NCBI RefSeq assembly: GCF_037646705.1
Contig: NZ_JBBHER010000004.1
Span: 186,001 to 250,000, forward strand
DNA: 64,000 bases
Source of the DNA: Pikeienuella litoralis
Lineage (GTDB): Bacteria > Pseudomonadota > Alphaproteobacteria > Rhodobacterales > Rhodobacteraceae
Reading direction: 5' to 3'
The notes under the pieces were generated by a model. That model did no database searches. It saw only the letters and a program-made list of their open reading frames with translations, and was not told the DNA's origin. Positions within the stretch are counted from its first letter, which is position 1. Each line of letters begins with the position of its first letter. The translations under genes were made by a program, and so were the position numbers. Positions 9,479 to 17,987 of the stretch are shown piece by piece.

Positions 9479-10554
9479 CAGCGGCCCTCGAAATCAATCC
9501 GCGGGTCGATCTGCGTATAGACGAGATCGGTGATCAGCTGCATCAGAAGCCCGATCAGCCCGAAAAGAAAGAGCGTCCCGAACACCACCGGATAATCGCG
9601 CTTGATGATGCTCTCATAGCCAAGGAGCCCAAGCCCATCGAGCGAGAAGATCGTCTCGATCAGGAGAGAGCCGGTGAAGAAGATCGAGACGAAAGCCGCC
9701 GGAAACCCGGCGACGACGATCAGCATCGCGTTCCGGAAGACATGCCCGTAAAGAACCCGGCTTTCCGACAGCCCTTTCGCGCGGGCGGTCACGACATATT
9801 GTTTGCCGATCTCGTCGAGAAAGGAGTTCTTCGTCAGGAGCGTCAGCGTCGCGAACCCGGAAATCGCCATCGCCAGAACCGGCAGCGCGACATGATGAAG
9901 GTAATCGAGCGCATAGCCGATGGTCGAGAGCTGCTCCGCGCCGCTCGAATGCAGCCCTCTGAGCGGGAACCATTGAAAATAGCTGCCGCCGGCGAAAAAG
10001 ATCAGCAGCATGATCGCGAACAGAAACCCCGGGATCGCATAGCCGACGATGATGATTCCCGATGTCCAGACATCGAACCGGGACCCCTCCTTCACCGCCT
10101 TGCGGATGCCGAGCGGAATCGAGACGAGATAGCTCAGAAGCGTCGTCCAGATTCCCAGCGATATCGAGACCGGCATCTTCTCCAGGATCAGATCGATGAC
10201 CGACACGGAGCGGAAGTAGCTCTCGCCGAAATCGAAGCGGACATAGTTCCAGACCATGTTCAGGAACCGCTCCAGCGGCGGCTTGTCGAAACCGAACTGG
10301 CGCTCCAGATCCTCGATGAACTCGGGGTCGAGCCCCTGCGCGCCCTTGTACTGGCTCTCGCCGGACGCGCCCGCCGCCGCATCGCCGCCGCCGGAAAACC
10401 GTTCCGTCACACCCCCGGTCGCCTGCGTCAGCTGCGCGATCACCTGCTCCACCGGCCCGCCCGGGGCGAACTGGATGATGGCGAAATTGATCGCCAGAAT
10501 CCCGAACAGCGTCGGAATGATCAGGAGCAGGCGTCGAAGGATATAGGCGGCCAT
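9478..10554 (-). CDS. yejB: Peptide ABC transporter permease YejB
   Basis: A 358-residue inner-membrane permease of the DppB/OppB class. It starts MAAYILRRLLLIIPTLFGIL, the usual first helix, followed by APGGPVEQ. A roughly 60-residue insertion with Gly/Ala-rich sequence (FSGGGDAAAGASGESQYKG) precedes LDPEFIEDLERQFGFDKP, as in other YejB proteins. The EAA loop is YVVTARAKGLSESRVLYGHV. It pairs with YejE. About 65 bp upstream lies a lipoprotein gene that separates it from yejA. Confidence 0.95.
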   Translation of the reverse strand: MAAYILRRLLLIIPTLFGILAINFAIIQFAPGGPVEQVIAQLTQATGGVTERFSGGGDAAAGASGESQYKGAQGLDPEFIEDLERQFGFDKPPLERFLNMVWNYVRFDFGESYFRSVSVIDLILEKMPVSISLGIWTTLLSYLVSIPLGIRKAVKEGSRFDVWTSGIIIVGYAIPGFLFAIMLLIFFAGGSYFQWFPLRGLHSSGAEQLSTIGYALDYLHHVALPVLAMAISGFATLTLLTKNSFLDEIGKQYVVTARAKGLSESRVLYGHVFRNAMLIVVAGFPAAFVSIFFTGSLLIETIFSLDGLGLLGYESIIKRDYPVVFGTLFLFGLIGLLMQLITDLVYTQIDPRIDFEGR

Positions 10555-10618
10555 GGCCGGAGGTTTTGGGCGTGGGCGCGGCTGGGGTCAAGAGGCTCGG
10601 CGCCCCCTCTCTCCGGCG

Positions 10619-11140
10619 TCAGTTCGTTTCCGGGCGGCGCACCCTCGGGCCAAGCGCCGCGACGACGGCCCGCGCGTCATACGCTTCAGGCGCCCCCGCC
10701 GGCTTTTCGCCGGTCATGACCATGATCTCGGCGATGGTCTGATAGCGTTTGATCTCGCGGGTCTCGAACGTGTCGAAGGTGGAGAAGCCGAAGCGGCGCC
10801 CGTATACGCCATAGGGATAGGGACCAGCGCCGACCGTGACCCGCTGCGTATCCGTTTCGGTGTCCTCCCGCACGACCTGGAACCAGTCCCCGCCCGCCGC
10901 CAGCGTCACCTCCGCCGCGCGAAGGAGAACGCCGGTCTCCACCTCCTCGCGGCTGGTCACGCTGTTGCCGGTGAACGTGACCCGGTAGCGGCCCGGCTCC
11001 AACTCCATCTCGCTGAAGCCTTCGGCCCCGACCACGCCCGGCGCCGCCGGTTCATAAGGCGTCGGCGCGGCGCAGGCCATGAGCGACACCGCCGCGCCGG
11101 CCGCGCACAACATGCCGATGACAGTTCGTTTCGAGACCAT
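10619..11140 (-). CDS. Small outer-surface lipoprotein, CC0125/CC1285-like
   Basis: A 173-residue predicted lipoprotein. The start MVSKRTVIGMLCAAGAAVSL leads to the lipobox LMAC, giving lipidation near residue 23. A longer reading frame continues upstream to 11551 but has no signal there, so the ATG at 11140 is preferred. The mature part, with GFSEMELEPGRYRVTFTGNS and then SREEVETGVLLRAAEVTLA, matches my recollection of alphaproteobacterial CC0125/CC1285-type lipoproteins. Its function is unknown. It lies between yejA and yejB on the same strand and so is probably co-transcribed with the peptide transporter, although nothing in the sequence shows a transport role. Confidence 0.82.
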   Translation of the reverse strand: MVSKRTVIGMLCAAGAAVSLMACAAPTPYEPAAPGVVGAEGFSEMELEPGRYRVTFTGNSVTSREEVETGVLLRAAEVTLAAGGDWFQVVREDTETDTQRVTVGAGPYPYGVYGRRFGFSTFDTFETREIKRYQTIAEIMVMTGEKPAGAPEAYDARAVVAALGPRVRRPETN

Positions 11141-11220
11141 GCGTCGCTCCGATGTCGCCTGTTCCCGGACATGATATGATCGCGCCGGGTCCGCGGAAAG
11201 CGCAATAGGCGCGCCCCGCC

Positions 11221-13086
11221 CTATTCTTCGCCTCGCGCCGCGGTGAGGGCGGCGTCGCGCTCCGCGTCGCGCCACCAGCGGTCGACAACGCCCCGCGCGA
11301 AGGGCGGCTTGGTCTCCGGCCGGCCGAACCGGTCCCACCAGGCGATGGTGTGGCTCGCCTTGGACCATTGCGGAACCCATATGTGGAGCGCGCGGAGCGC
11401 CCGGTCGAGCGCCGAGACCGCGGCCGCATGTTCGGGCGCGGTCTTCGCCGCGACCACGGCTTCGATCAACGCGTCGATCGCCGGATTGGCGACGCCGGAG
11501 AGATTGAGCGTATCCTCCGCCTCCGCCGCCTCCGAGCCGAACAACGTCCAAAGCTCGACGCCCGGCGTCGACTGCATCGTCATCCGGGCGATGGTGATGT
11601 CGAAATCATAGGTCTTCATGCGCTCCTGCCTCTGCGCCGGATCCACGGTCCGCATCGTCGCATCGACGCCAATCTGGCGAAGATTGCGGATATACGGCTG
11701 CGTGATGCGCTGAAAGGCCGGACTGTCATCAAGGAATTCGACCGAGAGCGGCGTTCCCGCCGCATTCCGGCGGAGCCGGTCAGGGCCGAGCGTCCAGCCC
11801 GCCTCGTCCAGCAGCGCGCCGGCGGCCAGAAGCTGGGTGCGAAGGCGCCCGGAGCCGTCCGTCTTTGGCGGAGTGAAGGCCGGCGCGGTCAGGATGTCGG
11901 GCGGAAGCGCGTCGGCCAGCGGCGCCAGCAGCGCGAGCTCGGCCGCCGAAGGCGGACCCGACGCCGCGAGCGGAGAGCCTTGAAAGAAGCTCGTCGTCCG
12001 GGAGTAGAGCCCGTAAAAAAGCGTCCGGTTCGACCATTCGAAATCGAACACCATCGCAATCGCGCGGCGCACCAGCGGATCGGAGAGATTCGGGCGGCGG
12101 AGATTGAACCAGTAGCCCTGCGCCCCGGATGGGCGGAGATCCGGCAATGTGGCGAGCTTCACCTGCCCCGCCGCCACCGCCGGAAAGTCATAGGCCGTCG
12201 CCCAGAGTTTCGAGTAAAACTCTTCGTGAAGGTCATAGGCGCCGGACTTGAACGCTTCGAAGGCTGCGGTCTCATCGCGGAAATACTCATATTCCAGGCG
12301 ATCGAAATTCCAGCGGCCGCGATTCACCGGAAGATCCCGCGCCCAGTAATCGTCGCGCCGCTCATAGACGATTGAGCGCCCCGTCCGCACCTCGCCGATC
12401 CGATACGGCCCGGAGCCGATGAGAGGCTCCAGCGTCGACTCGGCGAAAGCCCGCCCCTCCCACGACGCGCGGGAGAGAACCGGGATCGACGCCGCGAGCA
12501 TCGGCAGATCGCGCGTGGACGCGCCTTCGCGAAACGTGAAGCGCACTCGGCCTGGCGCCAGCGCCTCCACGCGCTCGACAGGCTTGAGACGAATCCGCCA
12601 CGAGGGAGACCCTTCGTCCCTGAGAGTCTCGAATGAAAAGACGACGTCATCCGCCGTCAGCGGCGTCCCATCGGAAAAGCGGGCCTCCGGCCTCAGGTCG
12701 AACTCGGCCCAGGAGCGGTCCTGCGGATAGGTCACGCTCTTCGCGATCAGGCCATAGACGGCGTCCAACTCGTCCGCGGCGGGGATCATCAGCGGCTCGA
12801 AGACGAGAAGCGCGACCTCCAGCGCCGCCTCCCCCTTCAGAATGAAGGGGTTGAGGCTGTCGAACGTCTTCGCGGCGAAGGTCGAGCGGGTTCTGAGCCG
12901 CCCGCCTTTCGGCGCATCGGGATTCACGTGCTCGAAATGCGCGAAATCCGCAGGGTACTTCAGCGCGCCGAAGGCCGACACGCCATGCGCCGTCACCGGC
13001 GCGGCCAAGGCGCCGGGCGCCGCGAGGAGCAGCGCCGCCGCAAGAACCCGTTGAGCGGAGCGGACGATGAAGCGCCCCGCGCTCAT
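11221..13086 (-). CDS. yejA: Periplasmic peptide-binding protein YejA (copy 1, Sec signal)
   Basis: A 621-residue extracellular solute-binding protein, family 5. A Sec-type signal peptide ends around LLLAAPGALAA (residue 29). The mature N-terminus HGVSAFGALKYPADFAHFEH is characteristic of YejA, which binds oligopeptides and microcin C for the YejBEF channel. WAEFDLRPEARFSDGTPLTA is the family 5 signature region. Its ATG overlaps the stop of the upstream paralogue by four bases. The two copies share many blocks (ALKYPADF, NPDAPKGG, LPVNRG.WNFDR) but differ in signal type and in the C-terminal half, so they look like a diverged tandem duplication. Confidence 0.93.
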   Translation of the reverse strand: MSAGRFIVRSAQRVLAAALLLAAPGALAAPVTAHGVSAFGALKYPADFAHFEHVNPDAPKGGRLRTRSTFAAKTFDSLNPFILKGEAALEVALLVFEPLMIPAADELDAVYGLIAKSVTYPQDRSWAEFDLRPEARFSDGTPLTADDVVFSFETLRDEGSPSWRIRLKPVERVEALAPGRVRFTFREGASTRDLPMLAASIPVLSRASWEGRAFAESTLEPLIGSGPYRIGEVRTGRSIVYERRDDYWARDLPVNRGRWNFDRLEYEYFRDETAAFEAFKSGAYDLHEEFYSKLWATAYDFPAVAAGQVKLATLPDLRPSGAQGYWFNLRRPNLSDPLVRRAIAMVFDFEWSNRTLFYGLYSRTTSFFQGSPLAASGPPSAAELALLAPLADALPPDILTAPAFTPPKTDGSGRLRTQLLAAGALLDEAGWTLGPDRLRRNAAGTPLSVEFLDDSPAFQRITQPYIRNLRQIGVDATMRTVDPAQRQERMKTYDFDITIARMTMQSTPGVELWTLFGSEAAEAEDTLNLSGVANPAIDALIEAVVAAKTAPEHAAAVSALDRALRALHIWVPQWSKASHTIAWWDRFGRPETKPPFARGVVDRWWRDAERDAALTAARGEE

Positions 13087-14936
13087 CTTCCCTCCTCGAT
13101 CCCGGCGGCCTTCGCCTCATCCCACCACCAGACGGTCGGAAACGCGGGATCGCGCGGCGGGAGCGGATCCGGATGGCCGAACCGGTCCCACCAGGCGATG
13201 CGCTCGAACGGCGTGTAAAGCTGCGGGATCATGTAGCGTCGCCAGAGCAGAACCCGGTCCAGCGCGCGGCAGGCGGCCTCCAGCTCGGCCCGGTCGACGG
13301 CGAAGATGATGCGGTCGATCAGCGCGTCGACCGCAGGATCGGCGACCCCGCCGACATTGCGCGCCCCGACCCGCATCGCCGTCTCCGACCCCCAGAACTC
13401 ACGCTGCTCGTTGCCGGGGCTTTCGGAATTCGCCACGACCCAGATGATCATGTCCCAATCGAACGCGTCGTCCTGCGCCACGCGCCGGATATATTGCGGC
13501 CCGTCGACGACGCGGAGACTGGCCCGGAAGCCGAGCTGCTCGAGATTCCTGATGAACGGCAGGATGACCCGCGCCTGATTGTCCTGCGCCGAGAGGAACT
13601 CGATCTCGAACGGCGCGCCGTCCGGGCCGCGAAGAACGCCGTCGCTCACGCTGTAGCCGGCCTCCTTCAAAAGCCTCTCCGCGCGCTTCAGCTGCGCGCG
13701 GTTGCGCCCTGAGCCGTCGGTTTTCGGCGGCGTCCAGGGCGGGCCGAACACCTCGTCCGGGATCTGGCCGCGGAGCGGCTCCAGCATCGCAAGCTCTGCG
13801 CCCTCCGGCGCGCCGGACGGCATCAGACTGTCCGTGCCCTGAAAATAGCTGGTCGGGCGGGCGTATTGGCCGAAATAGACCACCTTGTTCGTCCGCTCGA
13901 AATCGAACGCGAGCCCGATCGCCTCGCGCACCCGCTGATCCCCGAATTTCGGGCGCCTGAGATTGAAGGCGAAGGTCTGCACCTGTTTCGGCCCCGTGGT
14001 GGCGACCTCGGCGCGTTTGACGGCGCCGCGCTCCACCGCGCGAAAGCTGTACTGCTGCGCCCATTTAGAGGCGGAGTTCTCCTCCCGGAAATCGAACCCG
14101 CCGGACTTGAATCCCTCGAACGCGGCGTCCGCGTCCAGAAAGACCTCATAGCGGATCCGGTCCAGATTGTGCTGGCCGCGATTCACCGGCAGATCGCGGC
14201 CCCAATACTCCTCCACCCTCTCATATTCGACGAAGCGGCCCGGCTCGAACGAACCGATCCGGTAGGGGCCGGAGCCAAGCGGCGGCTCCAGCGAGGAGCG
14301 ATCGAACTCCCGATCCGTCCACCAGTGCTTCGGCAGAACCGCGAGCTGGCCCATGATATGCGGCAGTTCGCGGTTTCCGGCCTTGTCGAAATCGAAGCGG
14401 ACGACCCCCTCGCCCATATCCCGCGCGCCGGTCACGTTGGCGTAGTAGAACCGGTATTGCGGATGGCCCTTGGTCGTCAGCGCTTCGAACGAGAAGACGA
14501 CATCCGCCGCCGTCACCGGCGCGCCGTCATGCCAGCGCGCGCCGGCGCGCAGCTTGAAGGCCGCCCAGGAAAAATCCGCCGGATACTCGATCCACTCGGC
14601 CAGAAGCCCGTACATCGTCGATCCCTGGTCGAGCGACGGCGTCATCAGCGTATCGAAAATCAGGCTGACGCCGGCCGGGCTGTCGCCTTTCACGATGAAC
14701 GGATTGAAGCTGTCGAAATTGCTCTGCGTCGCCAGCCGGGTCGCGCCGCCTTTCGGCGCATCCGGATTAACATAGTCGAAATGCGTGAAATCGGCCGGGT
14801 ATTTCAACGCGCCGACCAGTGACGCGCCATGCGAGCGCCTGATCTCATCGCCGGCGCGCGCCCGCCCCGGCCGAACCGCTCCGGCCGCCATGCCGGCGGC
14901 GAGCGTGGTGGTGAACTCACGTCGTGTGATGCGCAT
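13083..14936 (-). CDS. Periplasmic peptide-binding protein YejA paralogue (copy 2, Tat-type signal)
   Basis: A 617-residue family 5 solute-binding protein and first gene of the yej operon. Its N-terminus MRITRREFTTTLAAGMAAGA carries a twin-arginine motif (ITRREF), unlike copy 1, which has an ordinary Sec signal. The mature sequence has SLVGALKYPADFTHFDY, WAAFKLRAGARWHDGAPVTA and FNLRRPKFGDQRVREAIGLA, typical of YejA. It should deliver a different peptide set to the same YejBEF core. Upstream, at 14937-15059, nothing is coded. The next gene, on the same strand, has a terminator that isolates the operon. Confidence 0.92.
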   Translation of the reverse strand: MRITRREFTTTLAAGMAAGAVRPGRARAGDEIRRSHGASLVGALKYPADFTHFDYVNPDAPKGGATRLATQSNFDSFNPFIVKGDSPAGVSLIFDTLMTPSLDQGSTMYGLLAEWIEYPADFSWAAFKLRAGARWHDGAPVTAADVVFSFEALTTKGHPQYRFYYANVTGARDMGEGVVRFDFDKAGNRELPHIMGQLAVLPKHWWTDREFDRSSLEPPLGSGPYRIGSFEPGRFVEYERVEEYWGRDLPVNRGQHNLDRIRYEVFLDADAAFEGFKSGGFDFREENSASKWAQQYSFRAVERGAVKRAEVATTGPKQVQTFAFNLRRPKFGDQRVREAIGLAFDFERTNKVVYFGQYARPTSYFQGTDSLMPSGAPEGAELAMLEPLRGQIPDEVFGPPWTPPKTDGSGRNRAQLKRAERLLKEAGYSVSDGVLRGPDGAPFEIEFLSAQDNQARVILPFIRNLEQLGFRASLRVVDGPQYIRRVAQDDAFDWDMIIWVVANSESPGNEQREFWGSETAMRVGARNVGGVADPAVDALIDRIIFAVDRAELEAACRALDRVLLWRRYMIPQLYTPFERIAWWDRFGHPDPLPPRDPAFPTVWWWDEAKAAGIEEGR

Positions 14937-15059
14937 GTCTCATTCCGAAAATGCTCGTCCTTCGGAGGCTAGTGGCCGCAACGTAGAGAGACAAGCACGC
15001 CAGAAAAAGGGCGCCGGCGCGGCGGCCCCCACGCATCCGCCTTGCTCTGAAGGGAGCCG

Positions 15060-15088
15060 AAAAAGAAAGGGCCGCCCGAAGGCGGCCC
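15060..15088 (-). terminator. Intrinsic terminator after the cytochrome c gene
   Basis: A perfect 8-bp stem GGGCCGCC/GGCGGCCC (15069-15076 with 15081-15088) closes a four-base loop. On the minus strand it is followed by TTTCTTTTT. It lies 29-57 bases past the stop of the cytochrome c gene and points the right way for it. Confidence 0.85.
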
Positions 15089-15116
15089 CGCGTCTCTGCT
15101 CATGAGCATATGAGCG

Positions 15117-15701
15117 TTATTCCTTGGCGGGCGCCTCGCCTTCCTCGGCGCCGGCCGGCGCCTCATCTTCGCTCGAAGAGGCCACGGCCGGCTGCGGGAG
15201 CGGTTCCGGAGACCCATCGGCCTCATTGAGATAGGCGATCAGGTCAGCCCTGTCGGCCGCCTTCGGAAGGCCCGCGAAGCTCATCGCGGTCCCGGGCGCA
15301 TGTTTCCGCGGATTTTCAAGAAAATGGAAAAGATTCTCCGGCGTCCACTCGTCGCCCATCGCCAGAAGCGCGCCGGTGTACTTGTCGTACCCATCTGCGG
15401 AGTCGATCTCACGGCCGACAACGCCCCAGAGGTAAGGCCCGATGGCGTTCACGCCGTCCTCAAGCTTGTGGCACGCGGCGCATTTCTTGAACACCTTCTC
15501 GCCTCGCGCGGGGTCCGCCGCGGCGAAAATCTCGCCAATGTCGAGCGCCTCAGGCGCGGCGTCCGAGCTCTCCTCGACGGCGAGCGCGAAGGCCAGCTCC
15601 TCGCCCCCATGCGAATCAAAAATCTGCTCCGCGAAAAAACCGAGGCCAAGAAACACCAGCAGTGAAGCGCAAAACGCCCCGACAATCTTGTTAAGCTCCA
15701 C
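15117..15701 (-). CDS. Membrane-anchored mono-haem c-type cytochrome (cytochrome c552/cy-like)
   Basis: A 194-residue class I cytochrome c. I take the GTG at 15701 as the start: GGAGGG lies about 8 bases upstream, and translation begins VELNKIVGAFCASLLVFLGL, an uncleaved membrane anchor. The haem site is CAACH, and the distal Met lies in PGTAMSFAGL. Between anchor and haem domain is a short linker with acidic residues, and the C-terminus is an unusual Ala/Glu-rich acidic tail (EDEAPAGAEEGEAPAKE). Proteins of this build carry electrons from the bc1 complex to cytochrome oxidase in Paracoccus and Rhodobacter. It is divergent from pheA, an arrangement I recall from Rhodobacterales. Confidence 0.9.
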   Translation of the reverse strand: MELNKIVGAFCASLLVFLGLGFFAEQIFDSHGGEELAFALAVEESSDAAPEALDIGEIFAAADPARGEKVFKKCAACHKLEDGVNAIGPYLWGVVGREIDSADGYDKYTGALLAMGDEWTPENLFHFLENPRKHAPGTAMSFAGLPKAADRADLIAYLNEADGSPEPLPQPAVASSSEDEAPAGAEEGEAPAKE

Positions 15702-15829
15702 TTTCGCCCTCCGCTTTCGTCCGCCCTCGCAGGTCGCGAACGTCCGTACTTTGATACGCCTATACAAGCTTCCCGCCGCGCCGGGCAAGGCGTATAAAGC
15801 GCGACGCATTGACCGGAGACAGAGCACGC

Positions 15830-16693
15830 ATGGCCGAGACACCCCCCGCCGCCGACGGATCCCGCATCGCCTTTCAGGGCGAGTTCGGCGCCTATTCGCA
15901 TCAGGCCTGCCGGGAGGTCTATCCGGAGATGGAGCCCTTGCCCTGCCAGACCTTTGAGGACGCCGTGACCGCGGTGAAAACCGGCGACGCGGCGCTCGCC
16001 ATGCTCCCCGTCGAGAATTCACTTTACGGCCGGGTGGCGGATATCCATCGGTTGCTGCCGGAAAGCGGACTTTACATCATAGCCGAACATTTCGTTCCCG
16101 TCCGGATCGAGCTGCTCGGCGTGCCCGGGGCCACGCTGGAGGACGTGAAGGAGGCCCAGAGCCACACGGTTCTTCTCGGCCAGTGTCGCCGCTTCCTGAA
16201 GGCGCACGCGATCAAACCCGTGACCGGCGCCGACACCGCCGGCTCGGCCATGGCGGTCGCGACGGCCGGAAACAAGAGTCGCGCGGCCCTGGCCTCGAAA
16301 CTCGCCGGAGAGATCTACGGCCTCGTCTCGCTCGCCTCCGACATTCAGGACGCGGCGCACAACACGACGCGGTTTCTCGTCATGAGCCCCCGGAAGATCG
16401 AAGCGGACCCGGCCGGCGGCCCGGCGATGACCAGCTTCGTCTTTCAGGTGCGCAACGTGCCCGCCGCGCTTTACAAGGCGATGGGCGGCTTCGCGACCAA
16501 CGGCGTCAACATGGTCAAACTCGAAAGCTACATGGTCGACGGCTCATTCACCGCGACGCAATTCTACGCGGATGTCGAAGGCCATCCCGAAGACCGCTCC
16601 GTGCGCCTCGCCATGGAGGAGCTGGGCTTTTTCACCTCGTTTCTCAGAGTTCTCGGAACCTACCCGCGCAGCACGGCTCGGGACGGCCGCTGA
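15830..16693 (+). CDS. pheA: Prephenate dehydratase
   Basis: A 287-residue cytoplasmic enzyme that converts prephenate to phenylpyruvate in phenylalanine synthesis. I start at ATG 15830 (MAETPPAADGSRIAFQGEFG); the seven extra upstream codons in frame lack conservation. The catalytic domain shows GEFGAYSHQACREVYP, MLPVENSLYGRVADIHRLL and the NTTRF motif (Thr-Arg-Phe) at the active site. The C-terminal ACT domain, VPAALYKAMGGFATNGVNM followed by LESY, is where phenylalanine normally inhibits allosterically. It stands alone without a chorismate mutase domain, as usual in alphaproteobacteria. The tRNA-Ser follows 79 bases later. Confidence 0.95.
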   Translation: MAETPPAADGSRIAFQGEFGAYSHQACREVYPEMEPLPCQTFEDAVTAVKTGDAALAMLPVENSLYGRVADIHRLLPESGLYIIAEHFVPVRIELLGVPGATLEDVKEAQSHTVLLGQCRRFLKAHAIKPVTGADTAGSAMAVATAGNKSRAALASKLAGEIYGLVSLASDIQDAAHNTTRFLVMSPRKIEADPAGGPAMTSFVFQVRNVPAALYKAMGGFATNGVNMVKLESYMVDGSFTATQFYADVEGHPEDRSVRLAMEELGFFTSFLRVLGTYPRSTARDGR

Positions 16694-16772
16694 AGCGCCA
16701 ACGGCGCGCCAAAACCCTTGCGCCGCCGGCCCCGCCCCGCTAAAGACCGCCCGTTGTCGACCGACACACCAT

Positions 16773-16862
16773 GGAGAGATGCCGGAGTGGTCGAACGGGG
16801 CGGTCTCGAAAACCGTTGAGGGCGCAAGTCCTCCCAGGGTTCGAATCCCTGTCTCTCCGCCA
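16773..16862 (+). tRNA. tRNA-Ser (anticodon CGA), CCA encoded
   Basis: The acceptor stem GGAGAGA (16773-16779) pairs with TCTCTCC (16852-16858), followed by G and an encoded CCA. The anticodon stem GCGGT/ACCGT holds loop CTCGAAA, with anticodon CGA at 16807-16809. The long variable arm and GGTTCGAATCC T-loop complete a class II serine tRNA reading UCG. A truncated tyrosine integrase lies 225 bases downstream, so the 3' end of this gene is the likely attachment site of the accessory region. Confidence 0.96.
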
Positions 16863-17087
16863 CAACCTTCTGAAATTAATCAATATATTCTTCGGGTGCA
16901 AAACCCGCCCGGGACACTGAAGATCCCAAAAAGCGTCATACTATGACGTTTTCATGCTCCGCCGAGCGCACCGGCTATGCCGGATTTCGTCGGCTATGAG
17001 CGCACGATCCGGCATCCGCTTCGCGCATCGGACATGAAAAACCCGCCTCTCCGGGGGGGGGTTCATTCGGCGCGCGGCGGCGAGATT

Positions 17088-17454
17088 TCAGAGGCCGGAA
17101 TTTCCGTCGGCCTGGGCGACCTTCTGCTCTTCCTGCGTCAGGTAGCGGAAATAGTAGCGCTCCGTAGTCACCACGGATCCGTGGCCGATATATCTCTGAA
17201 CCTTGTAGACCGACCAACCCTCCTTCAGTCGCTCGGTGGCGAACTTGTGACGAATGTCGTGAAGGCGGGAGCCGAACCCGGTCTCCTGACCATAATCGTA
17301 GAAGAGATTCGACACCGACCGATAGTAGCCGCCTTCGGCGCGGTTCCAGAACACGAACGGCGAATGGTTCGCCCGAGGGACCGCAAGAAGGATGTCGATG
17401 GCCTGCTGGCGCGCAGCAGCGCCTTTTCGGCGGCTTTCCGGCTCGGCGCCAGGT
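17088..17454 (-). pseudogene. Truncated tyrosine recombinase (phage/island integrase), C-terminal half
   Basis: The minus strand reads in one frame from about 17454 to the stop at 17088. It carries the second catalytic box RLHDIRHKFATERLK (His-x-x-Arg), the conserved YIGHGS and the nucleophile tyrosine in TTERYY. The N-terminal arm-binding and core-binding domains and the first catalytic Arg are missing; upstream the frame runs into a stop. It faces the tRNA-Ser, as island integrases do, but it is too incomplete to be active alone. It marks the left edge of an old integrated element. Confidence 0.85.
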
Positions 17455-17987
17455 CAGCCTTCAGCGCTTTCGGAAAAACCGCATTCTTATTCAATAAATC
17501 AGGCAAACCGCCCGCGAAGAGGCGCTGAACGACTGGCTGCAGCGTCAGGATGACACGGCCGATAGATCGCCAAACACTGACCGGAGAGTTAGGCCGTCAG
17601 GCTCCCGAACCTCCTGCCTACAGTAGGAAATATTAAAGCCGCCACTTTAGAAAATCGAGGCGACCCCTCCGCCGCTTTGTTCGACTGAGCGAATAATGTA
17701 GACACCAAAAGCACCTACATAATAGTACTTAAAGTACATATTTAATATTGCAAAATATCAATAATCTCAAAGTCATCGCCATTAACATACATTACTAATA
17801 CTACCAATTAACCTATTAACCATGATATAGAAAGTCATTACACTGACTCTATATTCTTACGGAAATACGATAAATAATTTTACCTATTGATATATCGTAT
17901 TGCATATTTTTTGCTTCTATAGCATTGATATTGCCTTGCTATGGCCGTACGATGGTTGGCAGCCTATTATTTACACCGGTAGTCACC
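17455..17987 (+). other. AT-rich intergenic stretch, no gene seen
   Basis: From about 17640 the base composition drops sharply below that of the rest of the window, with long A/T runs (for example around 17700-17920), and I see no credible reading frame. It includes TTAACC repeats near 17808-17822. It probably contains the promoter for the sulfotransferase-like gene and is foreign relative to the high-GC chromosome. Confidence 0.6.

Noticed and set aside
15702..16022. N-terminal extension of the cytochrome c gene on the minus strand
   Set aside because: It overlaps pheA and lacks conservation. The GTG at 15701 has a good ribosome site and starts the membrane anchor.
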